DNA of 64,000 bases from an uncultured Alistipes sp. GTDB taxonomy: Bacteria > Bacteroidota > Bacteroidia > Bacteroidales > Rikenellaceae. The number at the start of each line of letters is the position of its first letter. The first letter of the stretch is position 1. The position numbers were made by a program, and so were the translations under genes. The notes under the pieces were generated by a model that was not told the origin of the DNA, ran no database searches, and saw only the letters and a program-made list of their open reading frames with translations. Shown piece after piece: positions 31,034 through 40,657 of this stretch. The DNA lies in contig CALYVN010000002.1 of assembly GCA_945494785.1 (NCBI GenBank), positions 19,146 to 83,145 of the forward strand, written 5' to 3'.

Positions 31034-33067
31034 CTATTTGCGTTCGTCTTTGAGTTTCTGCAATTCGTACATGCGGTCGCGATAACGTGCCGCAGCAAGG
31101 AAATCGAGCGATTTCGCAGCCCGTTCCATATCCGCTTTTGCCTTGGTAATCAATGCGTCTATATTTTCGCTCGCGGCGTAGGTCTTTGCTATGTCGGCTG
31201 CCATAGGGTAGTCGATATTCTCATTCGGCAGATTGTAGGCGGCAACACGGTTGTCGGCACTCTCGGCATTTGACAGCAACAGGCTCTGACCCGTACCGCT
31301 GCGTTGTGCCTTGTGCGGCAACATCGCGTGTTCCATATTGTATCGCACCTGCTTTTCGCGCCGACGATTGCTCTCTTCGATGGCTATGCGCATGGAGTCG
31401 GTGCATTTGTCGGCATACATAATCACATTGCCGTTGGAGTGTCTGGCGGCACGTCCCGCAATCTGGGTAATTGCACGTACATTGCGCAAGATGCCCTCTT
31501 TGTCGGCATCGAGAATGGCGACGAGTGCCACTTCGGGCAAATCGATTCCTTCGCGCAACAGATTTACGCCGATAAGCACATCGAACATTCCTGCACGTAG
31601 GTCTTCGAGAATCTGCACCCGTTCGAGCGTGTCGATGTCGGAGTGGATATAGCGGTTGCGCACACCGACACGGTCCAGATACTTCGACAACTCTTCCGCC
31701 ATGCGTTTGGTAATGGTCGTAACGATTATTTTGTCGTCGCGTTTGGCGTAAAAGTCTATCTCTTCGAGCAGATCGTCAATTTGATTATTCGTTACTCGCA
31801 CCTCCAAAGGCGGGTCTATCAATCCCGTAGGGCGGATGACCTGCTCTATGACGACGCTCTCGCTCTTGACGATTTCATAGTCGGCAGGGGTCGCACTGAC
31901 ATAGATTGTCGTTCCGTGCAACTGCTCGAACTCTTCGAATTTGAGCGGACGGTTGTCTTTGGCGGCAGGCAGCCGGAAACCGTATTCGACCAAATTTTCC
32001 TTGCGTGCGCGGTCTCCGCCGTACATCGCCCTAACCTGCGGAATGGTAACGTGGCTCTCGTCGATGACCATCAGGTAATCCTTCGGGAAATAGTCGAGCA
32101 GACAGAACGGGCGGGTGCCTGCCTTGCGTCCGTCGAAATAGCGCGAATAGTTTTCGATACCCGGGCAGTATCCCAACTCCTTAATCATCTCCAAATCGTA
32201 CTCCACGCGCTGTTTGAGCCGTTGAGCCTCGGCGGTGCGTCCTTCGCTCTCGAAGAATGCCACCTGTTTGCCCATATCCAGATAGATTTGACTGACGGCC
32301 GTGGCTATGCGCTCTTTGGTCGTAACGAACAGGTTGGCAGGGAATATCGTAATCTCCTGCAACGTCTCCAACCGGCAACCCGATACCGCATCGATGGAGT
32401 GAATGGCCTCTATCTCGTTGTCGAAAAACATTACGCGGTAACACTTGTTGCCTATGGCGGACATTATGTCTATGGTATCTCCCGTAACGCGGAATGTTGC
32501 GGGTGAGAGTTCTCGTTCGGTGCGGGTGTAGAGAGCCTCGACGAGCCGATACAGAAAATGCTTGTAACTTACCACGTCGCCGACCTTGATATCGATTGAC
32601 GTGGCGTGGAAATCGGCGGGATTGCCGATGCCGTAAAGACACGACACGCTCGAAACGACTATTATGTCGCGACGTCCCGAGAGCAACTCCGAAGTTGCGC
32701 TGAGCCGCATCTTCTCTATCTCGGCATTTATGGCGAGGTCTTTTTCGATGTAGGTGTCGGTTGCGGGCAGATAGGCTTCGGGTTGGTAGTAGTCGTAATA
32801 CGATACGAAATACTCTACGGCATTGTCGGGGAAAAAGTTTTTGAACTCGCCGTACAGTTGTGCCGCAAGCGTCTTGTTATGGCTTAAAACGAGTGTCGGA
32901 CGATTGAGTTCGGCAATTACGTTGGCAACCGTGAAGGTCTTGCCGGAACCGGTAACTCCCAAGAGGGTGTTGTGTTCCGAGCCGCTGCGAATCGAGCGCA
33001 CCAATCCGGATATCGCTTCCGGTTGGTCGCCCGTAGGGCTGTAATCCGATACCAATTTGAAATCCAT
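31034..33067 (-). CDS. uvrB: Excinuclease ABC subunit B
   Basis: UvrB is the damage-verifying helicase of nucleotide-excision repair. The 677-residue protein has Walker A G-V-T-G-S-G-K-T-F (~37-45), the beta-hairpin Y-Y-D-Y-Y-Q-P-E-A-Y, the DEAD-like helicase motifs, G-R-A-A-R-H near 540, and a C-terminal UVR coiled coil (~630-665) that binds UvrC. The family start M-D-F-K-L is at 33067; a long in-frame extension upstream is rejected because a -7 box lies four bases before this ATG. Convergent with ruvB, divergent from dnaG. Confidence 0.97.
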   Translation of the reverse strand: MDFKLVSDYSPTGDQPEAISGLVRSIRSGSEHNTLLGVTGSGKTFTVANVIAELNRPTLVLSHNKTLAAQLYGEFKNFFPDNAVEYFVSYYDYYQPEAYLPATDTYIEKDLAINAEIEKMRLSATSELLSGRRDIIVVSSVSCLYGIGNPADFHATSIDIKVGDVVSYKHFLYRLVEALYTRTERELSPATFRVTGDTIDIMSAIGNKCYRVMFFDNEIEAIHSIDAVSGCRLETLQEITIFPANLFVTTKERIATAVSQIYLDMGKQVAFFESEGRTAEAQRLKQRVEYDLEMIKELGYCPGIENYSRYFDGRKAGTRPFCLLDYFPKDYLMVIDESHVTIPQVRAMYGGDRARKENLVEYGFRLPAAKDNRPLKFEEFEQLHGTTIYVSATPADYEIVKSESVVIEQVIRPTGLIDPPLEVRVTNNQIDDLLEEIDFYAKRDDKIIVTTITKRMAEELSKYLDRVGVRNRYIHSDIDTLERVQILEDLRAGMFDVLIGVNLLREGIDLPEVALVAILDADKEGILRNVRAITQIAGRAARHSNGNVIMYADKCTDSMRIAIEESNRRREKQVRYNMEHAMLPHKAQRSGTGQSLLLSNAESADNRVAAYNLPNENIDYPMAADIAKTYAASENIDALITKAKADMERAAKSLDFLAAARYRDRMYELQKLKDERK

Positions 33068-33071
33068 ACCG

Positions 33072-33079
33072 CAAAGGTA
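33072..33079 (-). promoter_or_regulatory. Promoter -7 box for uvrB (leaderless)
   Basis: TACCTTTG on the minus strand ends four bases before the uvrB ATG, so transcription should start at or very near the start codon. Confidence 0.75.
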
Positions 33080-33148
33080 CACCAAAATAGCGATGCAAGC
33101 AAATTGTATGAGTGCAAACGTCCCGCACAAAATAAGCACCCCTCCGAA

Positions 33149-33180
33149 TTTGTTTATGCCACGCGGTTTTTTTATCTTTG
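33149..33180 (+). promoter_or_regulatory. Full promoter of dnaG (leaderless)
   Basis: TTTG at 33149-33152 (-33 element), a 20-base spacer, then TATCTTTG at 33173-33180. The dnaG ATG follows after seven bases. This is the cleanest complete Bacteroidota promoter in the window. Confidence 0.8.
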
Positions 33181-33187
33181 CCGTCGA

Positions 33188-35170
33188 ATGATTGACCGCG
33201 AAACAATAGACAGAATTTACGCCGCAGCCGACATCGTGGATGTTATCGGCGATTATGTTACGCTCAAACGCAAGGGCGCAAACTATCAGGCGTGCTGTCC
33301 TTTCCATAACGAGAAGACGCCTTCGTTCGTGGTCTCTCCGTCGAAAGGGGTGTTCAAGTGTTTCGGTTGTGGCAAGGGCGGTAATGCCGTAACGTTTGTT
33401 ATGGAGCACGAGAACGTTACATATCCCGAAGCGTTGAAGATAGTCGCCAAGAAATACGGTATCGAGGTGCGCGAAAAAGAACTCACGGAGGAGGATATTC
33501 GTCGCAACGACAATCGCGAGAGCATGTTTACGCTCAATTCGTGGGCTGCGGACTATTTCATCGACTACCTGCATCGCAGCGACGAGGGCATGAGTGTCGG
33601 AATGACCTATTTCCGCCAACAGCGCGGTTTTACCGATGCGACGATTAAAAAATTCGGTCTGGGCTTCTGTCCGTCGAAGGGCGACAAGATGTCGCAGGAT
33701 GCACTCTCGTCAGGCTACAAAGAGGAGTTTTTGCTCTCGACGGGTCTGTCCATAAAGCGCGAGAGCGACGGTCGCATCTACGACCGATTCCGCGAGAGGG
33801 TAATGTTCCCCGTACACAACATTTCGGGGCGCATAGTGGCATTTGGCGGTCGTACTCTGCGCACCGACAAGAGTGTCGCCAAATACCAAAATTCGCCCGA
33901 GAGCGAGATTTACAGCAAGAAAAACGAACTGTACGGCCTCTATTTCGCCAAGAAAGCCATCCAGCAAAAGGATTTCGCGATAATGGTCGAGGGTTATACC
34001 GATGTGATTTCGATGCATCAGGCGGGTGTCGAAAATGTTGTGGCATCGTCGGGAACGTCGCTGACGACCGAACAAATCCGACTGCTCGGCCGTTTTACGC
34101 GCAACATAACGGTTATCTATGATGGCGACTCGGCAGGTATTCACGCTTCGCTGCGCGGTATCGATATGATATTGCGCGAAGGTATGAATGTCCGTGTGGT
34201 GCTGCTGCCCGAGCCGGAAGACCCCGATTCGTTTGCCCGTACACACTCGGCGGACGAGGTGCATGCCTACATCGCCCAAAACGAGGAGAATTTCATCACC
34301 TTCAAGGCGAAACTTCTGTTGCGCGATGCGGCAGACGACCCTATCAAAAGGTCGGCTGTCATTACCGACATCGTGCAGTCGATAGCGCAGATTCCGGACA
34401 ACATACAGCGGTCGCTGTTCGTGCGCGAGTGCGCCAGAATCATGGATATCGAAGCCTCGTTGCTGGTCGGCGAAGTGGCACGCAAACGCCTGTCGTCGCT
34501 CGGCGATGCGGAGGCAGACGAATTTTTGCGTCGTCAGCAGCGTCTGCGTCGTGCGGAGGAGCGCGAAACGACGGCGGCCAATGCGGATGCCGAAGATAAA
34601 ATCGGCGCAACGTCCGTCGGCAGCAGTACCGATGCGTTGGAGCGCGAAATCATCCAATACCTGCTGCGTTACGGCGAGCATAATTTCGATTTCAAGGAGG
34701 GCAACAACTATATTCACGTGAACGTGGCGGAGGAGATAATCACCGAACTCAACGAGGACGATACGCAGTTGTCGAATCCGGTCTATAACGAGATTCTGTC
34801 GTTGTACCGCAAGGCATTTGCCGAAGGGCGCAAGGTGGAGATGCACGAACTCATCAACAATCCGAATCCCGAAGTGTGCAATGCGGCGATAGATATAATC
34901 ACCGCAGAGGAGAACTATACCGAGAGCGAGATATGGAGTCTGAAAGAGGTGCATACGACCTCCGAATCGGAGATGCTCAAAGCGGGTGTGCCGAAGGCGT
35001 TGTTGCTCTTCAAGTCGAAATCGGTGGCGCGAATGATTGCGGAGTTGCAGACGAAGTTGGCCAACGAGGAGTTGGACGATGACCGAATGCTGCAAATCGC
35101 CGATAAACTTGCTCAACTCAACCGCGTCAAGGTGATGCTGGCGAAAAAAATTAAGAGATTGTTGCTTTAA
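33188..35170 (+). CDS. dnaG: DNA primase
   Basis: DnaG makes RNA primers for replication. The 660-residue protein has the N-terminal CHC2 zinc finger ([12 protein letters not shown] ... F-x-C-F-G-C-G-K-G-G, ~38-70), the RNA polymerase core with a Toprim domain (V-E-G-Y-T-D-V near 265, Y-D-G-D-S-A-G near 310), and a C-terminal helical domain that should bind the helicase DnaB. The ATG at 33188 starts the family match and follows the promoter closely. Confidence 0.96.
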   Translation: MIDRETIDRIYAAADIVDVIGDYVTLKRKGANYQACCPFHNEKTPSFVVSPSKGVFKCFGCGKGGNAVTFVMEHENVTYPEALKIVAKKYGIEVREKELTEEDIRRNDNRESMFTLNSWAADYFIDYLHRSDEGMSVGMTYFRQQRGFTDATIKKFGLGFCPSKGDKMSQDALSSGYKEEFLLSTGLSIKRESDGRIYDRFRERVMFPVHNISGRIVAFGGRTLRTDKSVAKYQNSPESEIYSKKNELYGLYFAKKAIQQKDFAIMVEGYTDVISMHQAGVENVVASSGTSLTTEQIRLLGRFTRNITVIYDGDSAGIHASLRGIDMILREGMNVRVVLLPEPEDPDSFARTHSADEVHAYIAQNEENFITFKAKLLLRDAADDPIKRSAVITDIVQSIAQIPDNIQRSLFVRECARIMDIEASLLVGEVARKRLSSLGDAEADEFLRRQQRLRRAEERETTAANADAEDKIGATSVGSSTDALEREIIQYLLRYGEHNFDFKEGNNYIHVNVAEEIITELNEDDTQLSNPVYNEILSLYRKAFAEGRKVEMHELINNPNPEVCNAAIDIITAEENYTESEIWSLKEVHTTSESEMLKAGVPKALLLFKSKSVARMIAELQTKLANEELDDDRMLQIADKLAQLNRVKVMLAKKIKRLLL

Positions 35171-35174
35171 TGAT

Positions 35175-35182
35175 TATATTTG
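35175..35182 (+). promoter_or_regulatory. Promoter -7 box for smpB-tsaB
   Basis: TATATTTG just after the dnaG stop, 37 bases before the smpB ATG. Confidence 0.7.
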
Positions 35183-35219
35183 CAACCCGTTCGTATGCGG
35201 CGGTGGTTGTCGGGAGAAA

Positions 35220-35681
35220 ATGGCAGATTACAAGAGCATAAATGTTCGCAACAAACGTGCGACGTTCGACTACGAGATACTCGAAGAGTATGTCGCAGGT
35301 GTCGTTTTGGTCGGTACCGAAATCAAATCCGTCCGTATGGGCAAGGTGTCGATGGTCGATAGTTACTGCTATTTCGACAAGGGCGAATTGTGGATTCGCG
35401 GGGTAAATATCGCCGAATATGCGTGGGGAACGTGCAACAACCACATCCCCAAGCGCGACCGCAAACTGCTTCTTACAAAGCGCGAGATTGGCAAACTGAC
35501 CCGTGCGATGCAGGATAAGGGTTTGACTATCGTCGGCCTGCGACTGTTTTTGAACGAGCGGGGTTTGGCAAAAATCGCAATCGGTCTGGCTCGCGGCCGC
35601 AAGAGATACGACAAACGGGAATATCTGAAGGAGAACGACGCGCGACGAGAGATGGACAAGGCTCTCAAACATTTTAAGTAA
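35220..35681 (+). CDS. smpB: SsrA-binding protein SmpB
   Basis: SmpB binds tmRNA and delivers it to stalled ribosomes. The 153-residue protein has [12 protein letters not shown] (~12-23), G-T-E-I-K-S-V-R near 34-41, and the basic C-terminal tail (G-R-K-R-Y-D-K-R-E) that enters the decoding site. The tmRNA gene itself is not in this window. tsaB begins six bases later. Confidence 0.96.
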   Translation: MADYKSINVRNKRATFDYEILEEYVAGVVLVGTEIKSVRMGKVSMVDSYCYFDKGELWIRGVNIAEYAWGTCNNHIPKRDRKLLLTKREIGKLTRAMQDKGLTIVGLRLFLNERGLAKIAIGLARGRKRYDKREYLKENDARREMDKALKHFK

Positions 35682-35687
35682 TTTATT

Positions 35688-36395
35688 ATGGCACTGATAC
35701 TTTGTATAGAGACGGGTACCGACATCTGTTCGGTCGGTATTGCAAAGGATGGCGAATTGGTTTCGTTGCGCGAGAGCGACGAGGGTCGCGACCATGCCAA
35801 AAAGGTCGGTGTGTTCGTCGATGAACTCCTGCACGAAACAGGGGTTGCACCCGATGATTTGGATGCGGTGGCAGTAGGCAAAGGCCCGGGTTCTTATACG
35901 GGCTTGCGCATAGGCGTATCGTTTGCCAAAGGACTGTGTTACGGTATCGGCAAGCCGCTGATAGCCGTTGATTCGCTTGCTGCGCTTGCTGCGGTGGCAT
36001 GCGAGGATTATGAAGCGGGCATTATCGATGTGGAGCATTGGGACGAAGCACTGCTTTGCCCTATGGTCGATGCACGGCGCATGGAGGTCTATGCGCAGGT
36101 CTTCGATACAGCGGGTGCGGCACGCAGCGAAGTGTCGGCAGAGGTGGTTACTTCCGAGTCGTTTGCCGAATATCGCCGCGCATGCAGCGAGTTCGTCATC
36201 TTCGGCAGCGGAGCGGCCAAATGCGCCGATGTGTTGCAGGATGCAACGGCGGTGTCGGTTTTGCCGTCGGTGCGCGGTATGGTGTCGTTGGCAGAAAGGG
36301 CATTCGTTGCGGGAGAATTTGCCGACGTTGCCTATTTCGAGCCGTTCTACCTCAAAGACTTTGTCGTTACGACATCCAAGAAAAAATTTTTCTAA
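35688..36395 (+). CDS. tsaB: tRNA t6A-modification protein TsaB
   Basis: TsaB is the non-catalytic partner of TsaD in making t6A37 in ANN-reading tRNAs. The 235-residue protein shows an ASKHA fold start (I-L-C-I-E-T-G-T-D-I-C-S-V), the typical G-K-G-P-G-S-Y-T-G-L-R-I-G (~64-76), and a diverged C-terminal half, as in other TsaB proteins. It is cotranscribed with smpB and converges on the YgjP gene. Confidence 0.93.
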   Translation: MALILCIETGTDICSVGIAKDGELVSLRESDEGRDHAKKVGVFVDELLHETGVAPDDLDAVAVGKGPGSYTGLRIGVSFAKGLCYGIGKPLIAVDSLAALAAVACEDYEAGIIDVEHWDEALLCPMVDARRMEVYAQVFDTAGAARSEVSAEVVTSESFAEYRRACSEFVIFGSGAAKCADVLQDATAVSVLPSVRGMVSLAERAFVAGEFADVAYFEPFYLKDFVVTTSKKKFF

Positions 36396-36404
36396 TCCGA
36401 TTGT

Positions 36405-36968
36405 TTATGCCGTGTGATGGTTGCGCAACTCTTTGCGCAACTCCTGCTCTCTGCCGTCCATACAGCGGTCGGCAAGGGCATGAAAGCGTTTGGAGTGGTT
36501 GTGGTGTACTGTGTGGCACAACTCGTGGATTACGACATAATTCTGCAAATGTTCCGGCAGTGTCATCAGAAACAGCGACAGCGATATGTTGTTCTCACTC
36601 GTGCAACAACCCCACTTGGAGCGTGCCGCCCGAATCGTAACTCGCCCGTAGCGGAATCCGAATTTGCGTGCGAAAAATTCGACTTTGGCAGGCAATACGC
36701 GCTTTGCCTCGCGGCGCAGAGCCTCGATTTCGTCGGGTGTGCAGATATGGCGGTCGGTAGCGGCTGTCTCTATCCGACGGCGGGTTGCGGCAATCCAATC
36801 GGCTTTGCTCTCGGCAAAGACCAATGCCCGCGAGACGGATATGCCTGCGGGAAAACTCAAACGAACTGCTCCGTTGGGCTTTATGGTAAGCGAAATGCGA
36901 CGGCAGCGTGCATTTTGCGACAGCGTTATCGCTCCGAGCGTCGGATGGTCGATTTGCTTTACTGCCAT
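36405..36968 (-). CDS. YgjP/WLM-type zinc metallopeptidase
   Basis: The 187-residue protein has the YgjP (DUF45) fold: an N-terminal part with R-C-R-R-I-S-L-T-I-K, R-S-K-W-G-C-C in the middle, and the zinc site H148-E149-L-C-H152 (H-E-L-C-H) near the C-terminus, with a further His cluster after it. This predicts a cytoplasmic metallopeptidase; substrates are unknown. It follows rlmB on the same strand after 45 bases and is probably cotranscribed. Confidence 0.88.
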   Translation of the reverse strand: MAVKQIDHPTLGAITLSQNARCRRISLTIKPNGAVRLSFPAGISVSRALVFAESKADWIAATRRRIETAATDRHICTPDEIEALRREAKRVLPAKVEFFARKFGFRYGRVTIRAARSKWGCCTSENNISLSLFLMTLPEHLQNYVVIHELCHTVHHNHSKRFHALADRCMDGREQELRKELRNHHTA

Positions 36969-37013
36969 GAGGTTGTGCCGATTGTTGCTGTTGATGAATT
37001 GCCCGAACGACGG

Positions 37014-37748
37014 CTATTCGCCTATTCGCTGTCGGACGACCTCGAACAGCATCACTGCTGCAGCTGCCGAAACGTTGAGCGACTCGATTGCGCCGATAAG
37101 CGGAATGGCGAGTTGTTCATCGCACAATTTCAGGGTCTCTTTCGAGATGCCCTTCTCTTCCGACCCCATGATGATTACGGTCGGTTGACGGAAATCGGCG
37201 TCGTATATCAGTTTGCGGCTGTGTTCGGTCGCGGCGACTACCCGAAAGCCCTCTGCCTGCAAGGTCTTTATCGTGTTGCGTATCGAGCCGACGCGACAAA
37301 CGGGTATGCGGTTTAACGCTCCTGCCGATGCTTTCATCGCTTCGGCATTGACGGGTGCCGAATTTTTCAGCGAGGTGATTATGCCGTGCGCTCCCGCACA
37401 CTCTGCCGAGCGTGCTATGCCTCCGAAGTTGCGGATGTCGGTAATGCCGTCGAACAACACTATGAGCGGTGTTTCGTCATCGGGTACACGCTCCAAAATA
37501 TCCTGCAATTCGACATACTCTATGGCCGCCATTTGCGCCACAACTCCCTGATGATTGCCCTTTGTCAGGCGGTTGAGTTTTTCGACGGGTACCTCCTGTA
37601 CGCGTAGACGGTGGCGCAGACACAAATCGCGCAAATCGTTCATAAGTTGTCCGTCGGCACCTTTGCGCATATAGATTTTTTCAATCTGTTTGCCCGACTC
37701 CACAGCCTCTGCCACGGGACGAATGCCGAATACCAAATTGCACTCCAT
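37014..37748 (-). CDS. rlmB: 23S rRNA guanosine-2251 2'-O-methyltransferase
   Basis: A SpoU/TrmH-family methyltransferase of 244 residues. The N-terminal substrate-binding domain (V-F-G-I-R-P-V-A-E-A-V, ~6-16) is followed by the knotted SPOUT domain with D-x-R-N-x-G-x-I-A-R-S-A, I-I-M-G-S-E-E-K-G-I and I-P-L-I-G-A-I-E-S-L-N-V-S-A-A. RlmB modifies G2251 in the peptidyl-transferase loop; separation from other SpoU members is by overall length and motif 1, so the exact target is likely but not certain. Confidence 0.88.
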   Translation of the reverse strand: MECNLVFGIRPVAEAVESGKQIEKIYMRKGADGQLMNDLRDLCLRHRLRVQEVPVEKLNRLTKGNHQGVVAQMAAIEYVELQDILERVPDDETPLIVLFDGITDIRNFGGIARSAECAGAHGIITSLKNSAPVNAEAMKASAGALNRIPVCRVGSIRNTIKTLQAEGFRVVAATEHSRKLIYDADFRQPTVIIMGSEEKGISKETLKLCDEQLAIPLIGAIESLNVSAAAAVMLFEVVRQRIGE

Positions 37749-37773
37749 AAAGACATCTGTTTTCGTTCGGCAA

Positions 37774-37781
37774 CAAAAATA
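37774..37781 (-). promoter_or_regulatory. Promoter -7 box for rlmB
   Basis: TATTTTTG on the minus strand, 25 bases before the rlmB start. Confidence 0.65.
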
Positions 37782-37815
37782 CGGAAATATATTTGAATTT
37801 TTGGCGGTAACATCA

Positions 37816-37823
37816 TAATTTTG
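37816..37823 (+). promoter_or_regulatory. Promoter -7 box for the SGNH-like lipoprotein
   Basis: TAATTTTG, 29 bases before the ATG at 37853. Confidence 0.65.
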
Positions 37824-37852
37824 TGAGCGGTTTGAATCAGTTTGTGGAGATT

Positions 37853-38659
37853 ATGAAACTATTGCGTACAATCACATCGATTTTTGTCGTCGCCGTTTTG
37901 GCCGCTTGCAGCGATAAGGCTGCCGACAAGTGGCAGTGTAAGGTGCAATCGGTCTATATCATCGGCGCGTCGATTGCCTATCCCGAAAATACATGGTTCG
38001 AAATGGGTTGCGAGCAACTCGGACTGACGCCAATCAACCGTGCCGTCTCCGGTACGCGCCCGACCGAGAGTGCCGTACAAATGTCTCGCGGCGAGGAGTA
38101 TTCGTTCGAGGAGTTGGACTCGTTCGGCGTATTTGCCATAATGCACTGCCACGAGATGGAGGTGTGCGACGAGAGCAAGTTGCTCGCCGATTACAACGAT
38201 TACGAGGTGCAGGTGGATATGGACTATTCGCAGGCGTTCGACTACATCATTCGCCGATATATCGACGATTGCCGTGCGCTCGAATACAACCCTGCCTCGC
38301 AATGGTACGGCATCAATGGCGGCAAACCCGTCAAAATCATTCTGTGTACCCATTGGCACGATGCAAGGGTCGTATATAATGCCTCCGTCCGTCGTCTGGT
38401 CGAACGTTGGCGGGAGTATGCCACGCTTTGCCCGTTCGATACCGAAATAGGCTTTACCAAAGATGTCCCCGACCAAAACGGCCAGCAGGTCTCGTTGCAG
38501 TTTGCCTGCAACGGCATCAACGATACGGAGGAGTTGTACGGCGTGGTTTACGGCTGGCATCCGACACGCGGCCGCGATGCCGAGATACAGCAGCGCATGG
38601 CGCGGATATTCGCCAAAGCGTTGCAAAGATGTCTCGACGAGGAGAACGATGCGCAATAA
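37853..38659 (+). CDS. SGNH-hydrolase-like lipoprotein
   Basis: The 268-residue precursor has a lipoprotein signal with lipobox V-L-A-A-C (Cys ~19). The mature part starts like an SGNH/GDSL esterase: I-I-G-A-S-I-A-Y-P-E-N-T-W-F (Ser in G-A-S), R-A-V-S-G-T-R, and a late G-W-H-P-T-R-G-R-D block that could supply a catalytic His. It resembles an uncharacterised Bacteroidales family (possibly DUF5040). It may deacylate a glycan or lipid at the envelope, but the substrate is not known. Confidence 0.7.
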   Translation: MKLLRTITSIFVVAVLAACSDKAADKWQCKVQSVYIIGASIAYPENTWFEMGCEQLGLTPINRAVSGTRPTESAVQMSRGEEYSFEELDSFGVFAIMHCHEMEVCDESKLLADYNDYEVQVDMDYSQAFDYIIRRYIDDCRALEYNPASQWYGINGGKPVKIILCTHWHDARVVYNASVRRLVERWREYATLCPFDTEIGFTKDVPDQNGQQVSLQFACNGINDTEELYGVVYGWHPTRGRDAEIQQRMARIFAKALQRCLDEENDAQ

Positions 38660-38677
38660 TCATTTTTCCGCACCTTA

Positions 38678-38713
38678 AAGGGGTTGTGCCGATTGACACA
38701 ACCCCTTGTTTTT
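38678..38713 (+). terminator. Terminator after the SGNH-like gene
   Basis: AAGGGGTTGTG (38678-38688) pairs perfectly with CACAACCCCTT (38697-38707), then GTTTTT. Confidence 0.9.
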
Positions 38714-38728
38714 CGTCTGCCTCGCGTT

Positions 38729-40657
38729 TTACGACTGCACTATGTCGAGTTCGTAATTAGCCTTCTCCCACTCGTGCATCAGATGGTCGTAACGCCGTTT
38801 CAAATCGTCGTATCGACGGTATGACTCGGCGTCGTACGACGTTGCAACCGCAAATTGCTCGTCGAAGGCGGCAATCTGCTTCTCGATATCGCCCAATTCC
38901 GACTCGATACCCTCTATCGTTTTGCGAATTTTGCGCAGCACCTTCTCCTGCTCCTTTTTCTGCTCGTATGAGAGTTTGCCGGCAGTCGGCTCGGATTTCG
39001 TCGCAACGGTTTCGGGCGCGGCTTTGCGCTCGACCTCGTGCAGATTCTCCAACTTGCGCTTTTCGAGGAAATAGTATATGCCGCCCAAATACTCGTGTAC
39101 TCCTCCGTCGCGAAATTCGTACACCTTATCGACGATGCCGTCCAAAAATTCGCGGTCGTGCGAAACGACGATAACGGTGCCGTCGAACTTTTGAATCGCC
39201 GCTTTGAGTATATCCTTCGAGCGCATATCCATGTGGTTGGTCGGCTCGTCCAATACGAGCAGATTGTGCGGTTCGAGCATCATGCGTGCCATCGCAAGAC
39301 GCGAACGTTCGCCACCCGAAAGTACCTTTACCTTCTTGTCTATATCCTCGCCGCGGAACAGAAATGCACCCAATATGTCGCGCAGCCTCGTGCGGATGTC
39401 GCCTACCGCAACACGGTCGAGAGTGTCATAGACGGTAAATTCGCCGTTCATCAAATCGTCCTGATTCTGCGCATAGTAGCCTATATTGACATTCGCGCCG
39501 ATTTTTATCTCGCCCTCGCTCGGCTCGATTTCGCCGATAAGCATCCTTGCGAATGTGGTTTTGCCCTCGCCGTTCCGACCTACCAGAGCGATTTTGTCGC
39601 CTTTGTGTATGGTAAATTCCGCCCCCGAGAATACGCGGTGCGCACCGAAGGCCTTTCCTGCACCTTTGATGTCGGCAACAATCTGACCCGAACGCGGTGC
39701 GGGAGGAAATTTGATGTTGAGGGTCGCCAAATCTTCCTCCTCGACATCGATTCTCTCCAATTTGTCGAGTTGCTTTATGCGCGACTGCACCTGATTCGAT
39801 TTGGTGGGTTTGTAGCGGAATCGCTCGATGAACTCCTCGCTCTTTTCGATAAGACGCTGCTGATTCTGATAGGCGGCCAACTGCTGTGCGCGTCGTTCGG
39901 CACGCAGCGTAACGAATTGCGAATATGGTACTTTGTAATCGTATATTTTGCCCAACGACAGTTCGATGGTGCGCGTGGTTACGTTGTCCAAAAAGGCACG
40001 GTCGTGCGAGATGAGCAACACTGCGCCGTTGTAGTTGCGCAGATAATCCTCCAACCACTGTATCGACTCGATGTCCAAATGGTTTGTCGGCTCGTCCAAC
40101 AGAAAAATCGACGGACGGCGAAGCAGCAGTTTCGCTAATTCGATACGCATGCGCCAACCGCCCGAAAATTGGCTCGTCGGCTTGTCGAAATCGTCGCGCC
40201 GGAAGCCCAAACCGAGCAGCGTCTTCTCTATGTCGGCATCGCGTGTGTCGCCACCGAGTATGTGATAACGGTCGTTCTCGTCGTTGAGACGGTGCAGCAA
40301 CTGCTCGTATTCCGCCGATTCGTAGTCGGTACGCTCGGCAATCTCTTTGGTCAGCCGCTCAATCTCCGCCTCGATGCCCAACACCTCCTCGAAGGCCTTT
40401 TCGGTCTCGTCCAACAACGTGGTGGTGTCGGCAACGCGCATCTGTTGGGGCAGGTAGCCGATTGTGCATTCGCCATTGCGCGTAACTGCGCCCGAAGTGG
40501 GTTGCTGTTCGCCTACAATCAGTTTCAGAATGGTCGATTTGCCCGCTCCGTTGCGACCCACCAGACCGATGCGGTCTTTCGGGTTGATTAGGAAGGAGAT
40601 GTTGTCGAACAGCGTCCAGCCGCCGAAACTGACGCTCAGATTGTCAATCGAAATCAT
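38729..40657 (-). CDS. ABC-F family ATPase
   Basis: The 642-residue soluble protein has two ABC domains and no membrane segment. Walker A motifs are G-R-N-G-A-G-K-S-T (~35-43) and G-R-N-G-E-G-K-T-T (~350); both have S-G-G signature regions and L-D-E-P-T-N-H Walker B ends. The P-T-K-S-x-Q linker between domains and the C-terminal coiled coil (~560-640) fit the Uup/EttA-like ABC-F group, which act on ribosomes or in gap repair. Cotranscribed with rpe through a four-base overlap. Confidence 0.92.
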   Translation of the reverse strand: MISIDNLSVSFGGWTLFDNISFLINPKDRIGLVGRNGAGKSTILKLIVGEQQPTSGAVTRNGECTIGYLPQQMRVADTTTLLDETEKAFEEVLGIEAEIERLTKEIAERTDYESAEYEQLLHRLNDENDRYHILGGDTRDADIEKTLLGLGFRRDDFDKPTSQFSGGWRMRIELAKLLLRRPSIFLLDEPTNHLDIESIQWLEDYLRNYNGAVLLISHDRAFLDNVTTRTIELSLGKIYDYKVPYSQFVTLRAERRAQQLAAYQNQQRLIEKSEEFIERFRYKPTKSNQVQSRIKQLDKLERIDVEEEDLATLNIKFPPAPRSGQIVADIKGAGKAFGAHRVFSGAEFTIHKGDKIALVGRNGEGKTTFARMLIGEIEPSEGEIKIGANVNIGYYAQNQDDLMNGEFTVYDTLDRVAVGDIRTRLRDILGAFLFRGEDIDKKVKVLSGGERSRLAMARMMLEPHNLLVLDEPTNHMDMRSKDILKAAIQKFDGTVIVVSHDREFLDGIVDKVYEFRDGGVHEYLGGIYYFLEKRKLENLHEVERKAAPETVATKSEPTAGKLSYEQKKEQEKVLRKIRKTIEGIESELGDIEKQIAAFDEQFAVATSYDAESYRRYDDLKRRYDHLMHEWEKANYELDIVQS

